NCBI GenBank assembly: GCA_038046085.1 | Contig: JBBSWW010000038.1 | Span: forward strand, 1-29,528 | Direction of reading: 5' to 3' | Length of the DNA: 29,528 bases | From: GW2011-AR18 sp038046085 | Lineage (GTDB): Archaea; Nanobdellota; Nanobdellia; SCGC-AAA011-G17; GW2011-AR18 | Shown here: piece after piece, positions 1 to 6,903 of the stretch | Position numbering within the stretch: the first letter of the stretch is position 1 | Layout of the letters: the number at the start of each line of letters is the position of its first letter | Notes under the pieces: model-generated | What the model saw: the letters and a program-made list of their open reading frames with translations, nothing else | What the model was told of the DNA's origin: nothing | Databases searched by the model: none | Made by a program: the position numbers and the translations under genes

Positions 1-66
1 TTATATGACAGAACATATATATATAAATTATGCGTTATTTTTGTCTTATACTATTTCAAAGAAAGG

Positions 67-76
67 TTTAAATATA
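67..76 (+). promoter_or_regulatory. candidate TATA box of the first gene
   Basis: TTTAAATATA preceded by a purine-rich GAAAGG that could serve as BRE. A start site about 25-30 nt downstream would leave a leader of roughly 65 nt before the coding region. Inferred from sequence only. Confidence 0.45.
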
Positions 77-163
77 AGCAAAATCTTTTCATGATTTATA
101 GGGAAAAAAGAGTTGTGATAATATTAAAAAAAAGGGTGTATAACTTCAAGGGGGTTGTTATAC

Positions 164-454
164 TTGTTGCCAGCAAATAAAAAGAACGACGATACACAGA
201 TGTTTGAGGTTTTTTTCAGAAGAAAGCCTGCTATGATTTTAGTAGCTTTAAGAAAAAGCCAGAAGAATAGATATGGTTCAGTATTAGCAAAAGAAGTTGA
301 CTGCACATATTCACATGCTGTGAAAATATTACAAGAGATGGAAAAAGCAAAACTTGTGACATTTGAAAAGCACGGAAGAATAAAGACAATAGCTTTAACT
401 GATAATGGAAACAAAATCGCTGAACATATAGAAAATATTTCAGAATTATTGTAA
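164..454 (+). CDS. winged-helix DNA-binding protein, MarR-like
   Basis: Small winged helix-turn-helix protein, probably a transcription regulator. The recognisable part starts at the internal Met at 200 (MFEVFFRRKPAMILVAL). The recognition helix region contains KEVDCTYSHAVKILQEME, followed by a wing-like strand pair (LVTFEKHGRIKTIALTDNG) and a last helix. That is the order of MarR/ArsR-type single-domain regulators; no ligand or metal site is visible. The start is uncertain. A TTG at 155 directly abuts a GGGG run and is unlikely; the TTG at 164 lies 9 nt after AAGGGGG and suits a Shine-Dalgarno start; the ATG at 200 would give an 84-residue protein covering the whole conserved domain. It stands alone upstream of an unrelated small gene, and its target is unknown. 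Confidence 0.7.
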   Translation: MLPANKKNDDTQMFEVFFRRKPAMILVALRKSQKNRYGSVLAKEVDCTYSHAVKILQEMEKAKLVTFEKHGRIKTIALTDNGNKIAEHIENISELL

Positions 455-509
455 GATTTTTGGAAAATTTTCCTAAATCTTTTTTAATTTTAATTTCTTT
501 ATTTTATTA

Positions 510-782
510 ATGACATACTACAAATTAATACATCTGCCAAGAATTACAAAAGAAGTAAAGTTAACAGATGAAGAGGAAAAAGAGGTTGAGAAAGAATGCT
601 TATTGTATAATATAAGGCTGATAAAAGAATGTTTAAAGATTTCTGAGAGCATAATACAAGAAGAGAGATTGCATAATAGGAATAAATTACGAATAGCATT
701 AGCACTATATGAAAAACAAAGTTCACATGCTGTATATTGGAAAGATAAATACTGCAGGGTTAAACTTGATAAGCAGATTTAA
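510..782 (+). CDS. hypothetical 90-residue charged helical protein
   Basis: I do not recognise this gene. The product is highly charged and looks almost entirely helical: an acidic stretch around residues 18-30 (LTDEEEKEVEKECLLYN), then a long amphipathic segment to about residue 75 and a basic end. No Cys pair, signal peptide or membrane segment is present. An AT-rich TATA-like stretch (about 480-491) lies about 25 nt before the ATG, suggesting a leaderless transcript. The gene ends 24 nt before the Hef-type helicase. Because the TATA box of that helicase overlaps this gene's stop region, the two may be transcribed separately even though they are adjacent and co-oriented. Confidence 0.6.
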   Translation: MTYYKLIHLPRITKEVKLTDEEEKEVEKECLLYNIRLIKECLKISESIIQEERLHNRNKLRIALALYEKQSSHAVYWKDKYCRVKLDKQI

Positions 783-787
783 ATATT
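778..787 (+). promoter_or_regulatory. TATA box of the Hef-type helicase gene
   Basis: TTTAAATATT centred about 25 nt before the ATG at 807, overlapping the stop codon of the preceding small gene. The spacing implies a leaderless mRNA starting at or next to the ATG. Confidence 0.55.
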
Positions 788-806
788 TTCCAAACATCAT
801 TAATAA

Positions 807-2318
807 ATGCAAATAAAAAACTTCACTCCAAGAACTTACCAATTAAACATACTGAATACTTGCAAAGCAAACAATACACTAGTATGTATTCCAACAGGAT
901 TGGGAAAAACAAAAATAGCAATAATGTTGGCTGCTGAGGTATTAGATAAAAGACCGGAAGCAAAAGTAATAGTACTGACACCAACAAGACCATTAGCAGA
1001 CCAAATAACAAAAGAATTCCAGGAATGTCTAGAAATAGATAAAGAAAAAATAATATTATTAACTGGAGAGACACATGCAAGCAAGAGAGATGTAAAATAT
1101 GAAGATTCACAGATCATAATAGCAACACCGCAGACAATACAGAAAGATATAGAGCATAATAGAATAGATCTAGATAAAATTGGATTATTAGTAATAGATG
1201 AAGCACATCGTTCTAGACAAAAATTTGCAAATACAATTGTTAGTAAGAATTTATTAGAGAAAGGAACATCAAGAATCTTAGCATTAACAGCATCTCCAGG
1301 AAATACAAAAGCAAAGATAGATGAGATATGCGAAAATTTAGGGATAACAGCTGTTGAAATAAGATCTGAAAGCGATGAAGATGTAAAAGAGCATGTACAG
1401 AAGAAAGATGCAGAATATGTAGAGATAGAATTCCCTGAACAACTTAAAAGAATACACACTATGATAAAAGAATATTATAAAGAGAGATTAGAAAATGTAA
1501 GAAGTTTTGGAATATATAAGCCATTAAATGTTGTTAATAAAACTGATTTAATATTACTACAGAGAAGATTACAAGGAGAGATACAAAAAAATAATCAATC
1601 TGCTTTTTATGGAATGTCATTAGTTGCACAATTATTAAAATTAAGTTATATGTTAGAAACGTTAGAGACACAGGGAGTAAAATCATTAATGGATTTTTTG
1701 AAAAAATTAGATACTGAAACTAGTAAAGCATCAAAGACAATATTAGCAAATCCAAAAATAATACTTGTAAGACAGGAATTAGAAAAATTAAAAGAACTTG
1801 ACATAGAACATCCCAAATTCAATAAATTACTCGAAATTATCAAAAATAATCTAGAAACAAATAAAAACTTCAGAATCATAATATTTGCTACGTACAGAAA
1901 TACAGTTGATAATATCTACAATCTATTAAATAATTCAGGAATAAGCGCAATAAAATTAGTAGGACAGAATGAGGGATTAACACAGAAAGAACAGATAGAA
2001 TCAATAAAACAATTCAATGATGGAATATATAATTGCTTAATAACAACATCAATAGGAGAAGAGGGATTAAGCATCAAAGAAGCTGATATAGCAATATTTT
2101 ATGATAATACGCCATCATCAATAAGAAAAATACAGAGAGCAGGAAGAGTGGGAAGAATGAAGGAAGGAAAAGTAATATTCTTAGTAACAAAAGGGACAAT
2201 AGATGCAGCATATTACTGGAAAAGCAAGAAAGATGAGAGCAAAATGAAAAATATATTATATAAAATGAAAGACAAAGGAACTTCAATAAAACAAAACTCA
2301 TTAAGTGATTTCAAGTAA
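807..2318 (+). CDS. hef: Hef-type (FANCM-like) DNA helicase, helicase half only
   Basis: Superfamily 2 helicase of the Hef/FANCM/MPH1 group, which remodels stalled forks and branched DNA. Motifs in order: Walker A PTGLGKTK (GLGKT at residues 31-35), motif Ia TPTRPLADQ, DEAH box VIDEAH (131-134), motif III TAS (161-163), and motif VI QRAGRVGR (443-450). A helical insert of the Hef type lies between the two RecA domains (about residues 225-330). At 503 residues it stops where euryarchaeal Hef normally continues into its ERCC4 nuclease; here the nuclease is a separate gene starting 11 nt downstream, so the two are surely co-expressed. The extreme C-terminus reads QNSLSDFK, close to an archaeal PCNA-interaction box (QxxLxxF). 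Helicase assignment is secure; the PIP reading is inference. Confidence 0.93.
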   Translation: MQIKNFTPRTYQLNILNTCKANNTLVCIPTGLGKTKIAIMLAAEVLDKRPEAKVIVLTPTRPLADQITKEFQECLEIDKEKIILLTGETHASKRDVKYEDSQIIIATPQTIQKDIEHNRIDLDKIGLLVIDEAHRSRQKFANTIVSKNLLEKGTSRILALTASPGNTKAKIDEICENLGITAVEIRSESDEDVKEHVQKKDAEYVEIEFPEQLKRIHTMIKEYYKERLENVRSFGIYKPLNVVNKTDLILLQRRLQGEIQKNNQSAFYGMSLVAQLLKLSYMLETLETQGVKSLMDFLKKLDTETSKASKTILANPKIILVRQELEKLKELDIEHPKFNKLLEIIKNNLETNKNFRIIIFATYRNTVDNIYNLLNNSGISAIKLVGQNEGLTQKEQIESIKQFNDGIYNCLITTSIGEEGLSIKEADIAIFYDNTPSSIRKIQRAGRVGRMKEGKVIFLVTKGTIDAAYYWKSKKDESKMKNILYKMKDKGTSIKQNSLSDFK

Positions 2319-2329
2319 AAGGAAAAAAT

Positions 2330-2989
2330 ATGGCTAAAGTAATAATTGATACAAGAGAGAACAAAGAACTAGTCAAAGAACTGTTGAAAGAGGAAGTAGA
2401 AGTTGAAGTAAAACAATTAGATATAGCTGATTTCATAATACAGACAAAAACATTAGATGGAAGAGAACAGAGCGTAGGAATAGAGAGAAAGACAATGCAG
2501 GACCTATTGAATTCAATAATAGATAAAAGATTACTAAACCAGGCAATATTATTAAAACAAAATTTTGATGTGCCATTAATAATTATAGAAGGAGATGATA
2601 ACATTTACCAATTAAGAGATTTTCATCCAAATTCAATAAGAGGGATAATATCAACAATAGCAGTAGATTTTCAGATACCAATAATACATACACAAAGCTA
2701 TAGAGATACAGTAAAATATATTGCATTGATAGCTAAAAGATTAGAAAAACCAAGATCACCACTAAGTCTGTTACCAAAAAGAACTCCTTTAACAATAAAA
2801 GAAAAACAGATATGCATAATTGAGGGATTCCCAGGAATAGGACCAACAATAGCAAGATCATTATTGAAAGAATTCAAGACAATAAAAGGAATAGTGAATG
2901 CGACAGAAGAACAATTACAGGAAGTAGAAAAAATAGGGAAAATAAAAGCAAAAGAACTAAAGAAATTATTTGATGAACTCTATGAATAA
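2330..2989 (+). CDS. ERCC4/XPF-family structure-specific endonuclease with HhH2
   Basis: Nuclease half of a split Hef. The ERCC4 fold begins at once: IDTRE (D7, R9, E10), then the catalytic signature GIERKTMQDLL (E52-R53-K54, D58), typical of XPF/MUS81/Hef nucleases that cut branched DNA near a junction. A tandem helix-hairpin-helix follows from about residue 163 (GFPGIGPTIARSLL, then VEKIGKIKAKEL), the usual dimerisation and DNA-binding module. Length (219 residues) equals the C-terminal part of fused Hef and is also close to crenarchaeal stand-alone XPF. An AAGGA ribosome-binding site sits 6 nt before the ATG. There is no PCNA box at this C-terminus. The stop codon directly abuts the end of a convergent reading frame. 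Confidence 0.93.
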   Translation: MAKVIIDTRENKELVKELLKEEVEVEVKQLDIADFIIQTKTLDGREQSVGIERKTMQDLLNSIIDKRLLNQAILLKQNFDVPLIIIEGDDNIYQLRDFHPNSIRGIISTIAVDFQIPIIHTQSYRDTVKYIALIAKRLEKPRSPLSLLPKRTPLTIKEKQICIIEGFPGIGPTIARSLLKEFKTIKGIVNATEEQLQEVEKIGKIKAKELKKLFDELYE

Positions 2990-3097
2990 TCAGGCTGCTT
3001 TCTTTAAGAGATTATCAAGAGAATCATAGTAATTTCTATTTTCTAATTTATCATAAAATCTATCTATCAATTCTGGAATATCATCTGATTCTATCTT
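2990..3097 (-). other. in-frame continuation beyond the TAG stop of the next gene
   Basis: Reading past the TAG at 3098-3100 in the same frame gives 35 further sense codons (KIESDDIPELIDRFYD, then KLENRNYYDSLDNLLKK) and a TGA at 2990-2992 that directly follows the stop codon of the convergent nuclease gene. The stretch has coding-like amino-acid composition and repeats the DRFY motif of the main part. It is probably the original C-terminus of the gene, cut off by a nonsense mutation or a sequencing error. Confidence 0.5.
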
Positions 3098-3349
3098 CTA
3101 AAATCTGTTATGAAATCTATGGCTTTCTAATACTCCAATAAAAATCTCATAGAATCTATCTGTAGCCTCAATGATATCTGAACTATAATCTGAGCCATAT
3201 CTGTTAATTCCTGCATTAATAATCTCATCTAACAATAACTTTCCTTCTGTTTTTTCAAGAGCCAATTCAAACCTGTATAAACCATCATGACGATTAAAAA
3301 CTTTGGCAGAAATATCAATAGCGAATTCAATAAAACTTTTCTCACCCAT
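3098..3349 (-). CDS. hypothetical protein, possibly nonsense-truncated
   Basis: I do not recognise the family. The 83-residue product (MGEKSFIEFAIDISAKVF at the start) looks all-helical and soluble, with conserved-looking patches such as RFELALEKTEGKLLLDEI and NRYGSDYSSDIIEATDRFYE. The ATG at 3349 is preferred over an in-frame TTG at 3367, because a TATA-like ACTTAAAAC lies about 22-26 nt before it, the spacing seen for neighbouring leaderless genes. The frame ends in TAG, but the same frame continues for 35 codons to a TGA that touches the neighbouring gene, so the intact protein may have been about 119 residues. The reading frame is probably genuine; its function is unknown. Confidence 0.55.
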   Translation of the reverse strand: MGEKSFIEFAIDISAKVFNRHDGLYRFELALEKTEGKLLLDEIINAGINRYGSDYSSDIIEATDRFYEIFIGVLESHRFHNRF

Positions 3350-3388
3350 TAAAAATAAAATACTCAAGTTTTAAGTTAATAAACATTA

Positions 3389-3925
3389 TTATTTTAAAGA
3401 ATATGTTTCCAAAAGCTCATATCTAGGTCCGTCCTTAGATAAAATGCTTCTGTATAATCTAAAATTATCAACTTTTGATTTAAGTTTTTCAATATTTATG
3501 TTAATAGAACCTAAAAATTCTTTTTTATCCTTAATGGATTTAATCCTTCCAATAGTAACATGAGATTTGAACTTAAGTTCCTGCTTACCATAACCTAACA
3601 ATGATTCATCAACTAACCTTTGAAGTTCTTTAATCTTATCTTCTGGCTCCAAACCAATCCATAATATCTTAGGATCATATTCGTTAGGAAAAATACCAAT
3701 AGAATTAGTATTTATAACAAATTTTTTCATCTTAATATCTTTCAGAATTTTTTTAATCTCAATCAATTGAGGTTCTTTAATCTCTCCAAGAAACTTTAAA
3801 GTAAGGTGAAGGTTTCTCTTAGCAATAAAATTAATCTTGAGATTTGTAGATTTCAATTTTCTTTGCAATTCGTAGATATAATCTTTTATTACATCATCTA
3901 AATCAACTGCAATGAATATTCTCAT
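3389..3925 (-). CDS. thpR: RNA 2',3'-cyclic phosphodiesterase (2H family)
   Basis: Member of the 2H phosphoesterase superfamily (formerly called 2'-5' RNA ligase), which opens 2',3'-cyclic phosphate ends of RNA, for example tRNA halves. Both catalytic HxT motifs are present: HLTLKFLG (H40, T42) and HVTIGRIK (H122, T124), in the normal spacing. The N-terminus MRIFIAVDLDD is the usual family start, and 178 residues is the typical length. On the minus strand it diverges from the unknown gene at 4008, with a TATA-like stretch (TTTTTATAATAA on its strand, 3943-3954) about 23 nt before the ATG, so it is probably leaderless and single. Functional assignment is firm at family level; the physiological RNA substrate is not evident. 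Confidence 0.93.
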   Translation of the reverse strand: MRIFIAVDLDDVIKDYIYELQRKLKSTNLKINFIAKRNLHLTLKFLGEIKEPQLIEIKKILKDIKMKKFVINTNSIGIFPNEYDPKILWIGLEPEDKIKELQRLVDESLLGYGKQELKFKSHVTIGRIKSIKDKKEFLGSININIEKLKSKVDNFRLYRSILSKDGPRYELLETYSLK

Positions 3926-3980
3926 AAAACTTTAAAGTATGGTTATTATAAAAAGGCTTTGGAAAACATTACAAAAAACA

Positions 3981-3990
3981 TTTAAACTTA
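3981..3990 (+). promoter_or_regulatory. TATA box of the 157-residue unknown gene
   Basis: TTTAAACTTA centred about 23 nt before the ATG at 4008, in the 82-nt divergent spacer shared with thpR. Consistent with leaderless transcription. Confidence 0.5.
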
Positions 3991-4007
3991 ACTTAATTCT
4001 ATAATTT

Positions 4008-4481
4008 ATGTTTACAAAAGAACAACTAATAGGATTAGCACTTAATGGATATTTTAAAAAAAGTCAAAATAAAATGTTAAGGGAGGATTCAGACAAATTA
4101 GATGATGCTGAAGTTGAAGTTTACATTAGAAGAAGAGATCAAATTGAGGATACATTAACTGAAAAATATCGTTTTGATGTCAGAGTATTAGACTATGATT
4201 CTAAATCTAAAATATTCATTGCAAGAGGAAGAGATTTTTTTGGAGATTCTGGATTAGTCGGTACAATCTATGGAAATGATATAACCTTTACTAAAATCTA
4301 TGCTGGAGAAATAACACTTCCTGAAGATGTTACCAGGATTCCACAAATTCATTATGAAGGGAAAATAATTCAAGATGAAAGAAAATTAATATTTAGTGGG
4401 GCTTATCAACCTCAAGATAGATCATTCCAGAGAACTGGACACCTTACTGGAATATGGAGACTAGAAACTAAATTAGAATAA
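4008..4481 (+). CDS. hypothetical protein with beta-rich C-terminal domain
   Basis: I do not recognise this gene. Residues 1-50 are charged and helical. From about residue 55 the chain becomes a series of short strands with Gly and aromatic residues at turns (LVGTIYGNDITFTKIY, then IHYEGKIIQDERKLIFSG and GHLTGIWRLE). This resembles a small antiparallel barrel of the lipocalin/avidin style, in which the chain ends with a G-x-W strand; that fold is only inference. No signal peptide or membrane segment is seen, so it is probably cytoplasmic. It is a single-gene unit with its own TATA box, converging on the PAN gene with only 2 nt between the stops. Confidence 0.6.
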   Translation: MFTKEQLIGLALNGYFKKSQNKMLREDSDKLDDAEVEVYIRRRDQIEDTLTEKYRFDVRVLDYDSKSKIFIARGRDFFGDSGLVGTIYGNDITFTKIYAGEITLPEDVTRIPQIHYEGKIIQDERKLIFSGAYQPQDRSFQRTGHLTGIWRLETKLE

Positions 4482-4483
4482 AA

Positions 4484-5611
4484 CTATCCATAGATTTCAG
4501 CGTATTCTTCTTCATCGTCTTTACCCAAAATCTTTTCAACAGCTTTAGAGAAATCATCATGAGTAATTGAATTCCTGTTCTCACGTATAGCAAAGTAACC
4601 TGCTTCAGTGCAAATTGCTCTTACTTCAGCACCATTGAAGCCTTCAATCTTTGAAACTATCTCATCATAATTAATCTCATTAAGTTTCATCTTCTTACTA
4701 TGGATCTTCAGTATCTGCATCCTAGCTTTCTCATCTGGTAAAGGGATCTCAATTAACCTGTCAAACCTTCCAGGACGTAATAAAGCAGGATCTAGAATAT
4801 CAAATCTGTTAGTAGCACCAATTATCTTAACATTATCTAAATTTTTGAATCCATCAATCTCAGTCAGTAACTGCATAAATGTTCTTTGTACTTCACGTTC
4901 ACCTGAAACACCAGCATCCATACGTTCAGCTGCAAGAGCATCAATCTCATCTATGAAAATAATACTAGGGGCTTTTTCTCTAGCTAGAGAGAATATTTCC
5001 CTAACTAGTTTAGCTCCTTCACCAATAAACTTCTGGACTAGTTCAGATGCAACAATCTCAATGAAAGTTGCTTTAGCACTAGTAGCAACAGCTTTAGCTA
5101 ATAAAGTCTTACCAGTACCTGGAGGGCCATATAATAAAATTCCCTTAGGAGGTTCTATACCAATATTCTTGAAGATCTCAGGTTTAAGCAAAGGTAATTC
5201 AACAACCTCTTTGATCTCGTTGATCTGTTCTTCCAAACCACCGATATCAGCCCAATTAATATTAGGTTTTTCAACAATTACAAAATCTTCGATATCAAAA
5301 GTCCTTGATTTATCTAATTTCTGGACAACAGTAAGGGATCTTTGTTCAACAAGGACAGTATCACCAACTTCAACTTTAATATTACCTGAAACATTGACTA
5401 AAAACTGTGATCCATTAGGAACTTTGATCATGACTTTATTGTCTATAACTTTACGTGCTTCACAGACTAATAAAGGGAGTTCCTTAAATTTACTAAGTTC
5501 TGTCTTAAGGTAGGTTAAACTGCTTTTAAGTAACTGGTTTTCTTCATTGATAGATGTTGGAGCAATCTCCTTCTCTAAAATCTGTTCTTTCTTCTTAGAT
5601 AAAATACCCAT
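4484..5611 (-). CDS. pan: proteasome-activating nucleotidase (PAN)
   Basis: Hexameric AAA+ unfoldase that feeds proteins into the archaeal 20S proteasome. Domain order fits: N-terminal coiled coil (about 10-45), OB domain (about 46-105), then a single AAA module with Walker A GPPGTGKT (162-169), pore loop KFIGEG (194-199), Walker B IIFIDEID (217-224), and RPGRFDR with the arginine fingers (279-285). The C-terminal IYG is an HbYX motif, the tail that docks into the proteasome ring and opens its gate, which separates PAN from Cdc48-like relatives. At 375 residues it is slightly short. Its own TATA-like box (TTATTAATATT on the minus strand) lies about 25 nt upstream. The proteasome genes are not in this window. 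Confidence 0.92.
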   Translation of the reverse strand: MGILSKKKEQILEKEIAPTSINEENQLLKSSLTYLKTELSKFKELPLLVCEARKVIDNKVMIKVPNGSQFLVNVSGNIKVEVGDTVLVEQRSLTVVQKLDKSRTFDIEDFVIVEKPNINWADIGGLEEQINEIKEVVELPLLKPEIFKNIGIEPPKGILLYGPPGTGKTLLAKAVATSAKATFIEIVASELVQKFIGEGAKLVREIFSLAREKAPSIIFIDEIDALAAERMDAGVSGEREVQRTFMQLLTEIDGFKNLDNVKIIGATNRFDILDPALLRPGRFDRLIEIPLPDEKARMQILKIHSKKMKLNEINYDEIVSKIEGFNGAEVRAICTEAGYFAIRENRNSITHDDFSKAVEKILGKDDEEEYAEIYG

Positions 5612-5686
5612 ACAATAAATACAGCATAAATATTAATAAAACTTACTAAAAAATCTGAAGGATTTACAGAAAAAACAGGGAGAGAG

Positions 5687-5696
5687 ATTTAAACTC
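5687..5696 (+). promoter_or_regulatory. TATA box of the OB-fold membrane protein gene
   Basis: ATTTAAACTC centred about 24 nt before the ATG at 5715, implying a leaderless message. An upstream TGAAGGATTTACA element (5656-5668) recurs before other genes. Confidence 0.5.
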
Positions 5697-5714
5697 AAAT
5701 AAATAAGATACTAA

Positions 5715-6065
5715 ATGGAAGATACAAAATTATTAAAGATAAGTTTCATAGTAGCGGTGATAGGATTAGGGATACTGATAGTACTTGGAAATGTAATAAC
5801 ACTCGAAGAGAGTAACATAGCTAAACTGGATAAAAAATCCTTAGACAAAAATGTGAAAATAAAAGGGTATATACAGAATATACAATCATCTGGGAGTGTA
5901 AAATTGTTAGAGATAGAGGATAATACTGGAAAAATAATTGTTGTAGTATTTGATAATAAACTATATGTAAAAAAAGGGAACATAGCAGAGGTAGAAGGGA
6001 AATTAACAATAAGAGAGGGAAAATTGCAAGTCAATGCAGAAACAATAAGAACTATACAAATATAA
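5715..6065 (+). CDS. membrane-anchored OB-fold protein
   Basis: A 116-residue protein with one N-terminal hydrophobic segment (about residues 8-27, ISFIVAVIGLGILIVLG), either a signal anchor or an uncleaved signal, followed by a single OB-fold domain. The domain shows the nucleic-acid-binding OB (tRNA-anti type) pattern: VKIKGYIQNIQSSG, LLEIEDNTGKIIVVVF, GNIAEVEGKLTIREGKLQV. With the anchor first, the OB domain would lie outside the cytoplasm or at the membrane surface, which suggests handling of extracellular nucleic acid or another ligand; this is inference. Flanked by PAN (divergent) and the solenoid pair (same strand, separate promoter). No operon partner is evident. Confidence 0.72.
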   Translation: MEDTKLLKISFIVAVIGLGILIVLGNVITLEESNIAKLDKKSLDKNVKIKGYIQNIQSSGSVKLLEIEDNTGKIIVVVFDNKLYVKKGNIAEVEGKLTIREGKLQVNAETIRTIQI

Positions 6066-6162
6066 CACCATCTATAAATCAGTATAAAAATAACATTACT
6101 ATTCTATAACAGATAATTATTTAAATCCAAGAGGACTAACTTTAATAAAATACGAGGAAAAA

Positions 6163-6903
6163 ATGGTTGATTACATAAAAAGAGATGTTTCTAAGATGGT
6201 TGAAGAATATTCAACAAAGACAGATGATAATCCTTTCAGCAAAATTATACCTGCATTAATGAAAAAAGGTTTAGAAAATGTTAACTTGTCAATGTTTAGC
6301 GATGATAAGAAAAAAGAACTACTAAACGCAGCAGCTGAAGAATATTTAAAGAGAAACCAGTTAGTTGATGCGATAAGAGTATTCAAGATGACTGGAAACA
6401 GAGTGAGATTAATTTCTATAGGTGATGATCATGTTAAATTAGGATTATTCGGAGCAGCAATAGAAGCATATAAATTAGCTGAAGATAAAGATAAATTACT
6501 AAAAGCTGGAGAAAAATGCTTAGATGAAGGACACTTAGCTGAGGCAATAGCAGCATTCAAAGCAGCTGGAGACCAAGAGAAATTAAACAAAGTAGGAGAT
6601 TACTGCCTAGAAAAAGGAAAACTAGAATTTGCAATAGAAGTATTCAGTGCATTAGACAACAAAGCAAAATTATTAAGTATTGGTGAGAAATGTTTTGCAC
6701 AAAAAGATTACATACATGCAGCAAGAGCATATGAATTAGGCGAAGACCTAGAAAAACTTAATAGAGTTGGAGAAGAGTTCATGAAGATAGGGTTATTAGC
6801 AAATGCATTAAGAGCTTATCAAGCAGCAAAGAATGAGATGATGGTACAATTCATCAAAGAAAACTTCGCTGAAAAAGATCTTATAACAAGAGTGTATGTA
6901 TAA
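6163..6903 (+). CDS. alpha-solenoid repeat protein, 29-residue period
   Basis: A 246-residue all-helical protein built of about six repeats with a period close to 29 residues. Four consecutive units align without gaps, starting LLKAGEKCLDEGHLAEAIAA, LNKVGDYCLEKGKLEFAIEV, LLSIGEKCFAQKDYIHAARA and LNRVGEEFMKIGLLANALRA. Each is two short helices of a TPR/SEL1-like alpha-solenoid, but the period is shorter than the 34 of TPR. The layout resembles the helical arms of eukaryotic coat and IFT proteins; that is a structural analogy only. It is presumably a protein-interaction scaffold, without signal peptide or membrane segment. A TATA-like ATTATTTAAATC (about 6116-6127) and a CGAGG before the ATG indicate a short leader. 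The gene overlaps its smaller paralogue. Confidence 0.75.
   Translation: MVDYIKRDVSKMVEEYSTKTDDNPFSKIIPALMKKGLENVNLSMFSDDKKKELLNAAAEEYLKRNQLVDAIRVFKMTGNRVRLISIGDDHVKLGLFGAAIEAYKLAEDKDKLLKAGEKCLDEGHLAEAIAAFKAAGDQEKLNKVGDYCLEKGKLEFAIEVFSALDNKAKLLSIGEKCFAQKDYIHAARAYELGEDLEKLNRVGEEFMKIGLLANALRAYQAAKNEMMVQFIKENFAEKDLITRVYV

Noticed and set aside
91..180. 29-codon frame (MIYREKRVVIILKK at its start) after the first TATA box
   Set aside because: It lies in another frame than the winged-helix gene, overlaps its start, is about 20 nt from the TATA box (too near), and has no recognisable feature.
836..1459. 207-codon frame on the minus strand inside the helicase gene
   Set aside because: It lies fully within a gene with intact helicase motifs. 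The product is Ser/Ile/Phe-rich nonsense typical of the complement of AT-rich coding DNA.
3098..3100. TAG read as pyrrolysine
   Set aside because: TAG is a normal stop for L23, L32e and the DUF106 gene in this window, and no pyl genes are seen.
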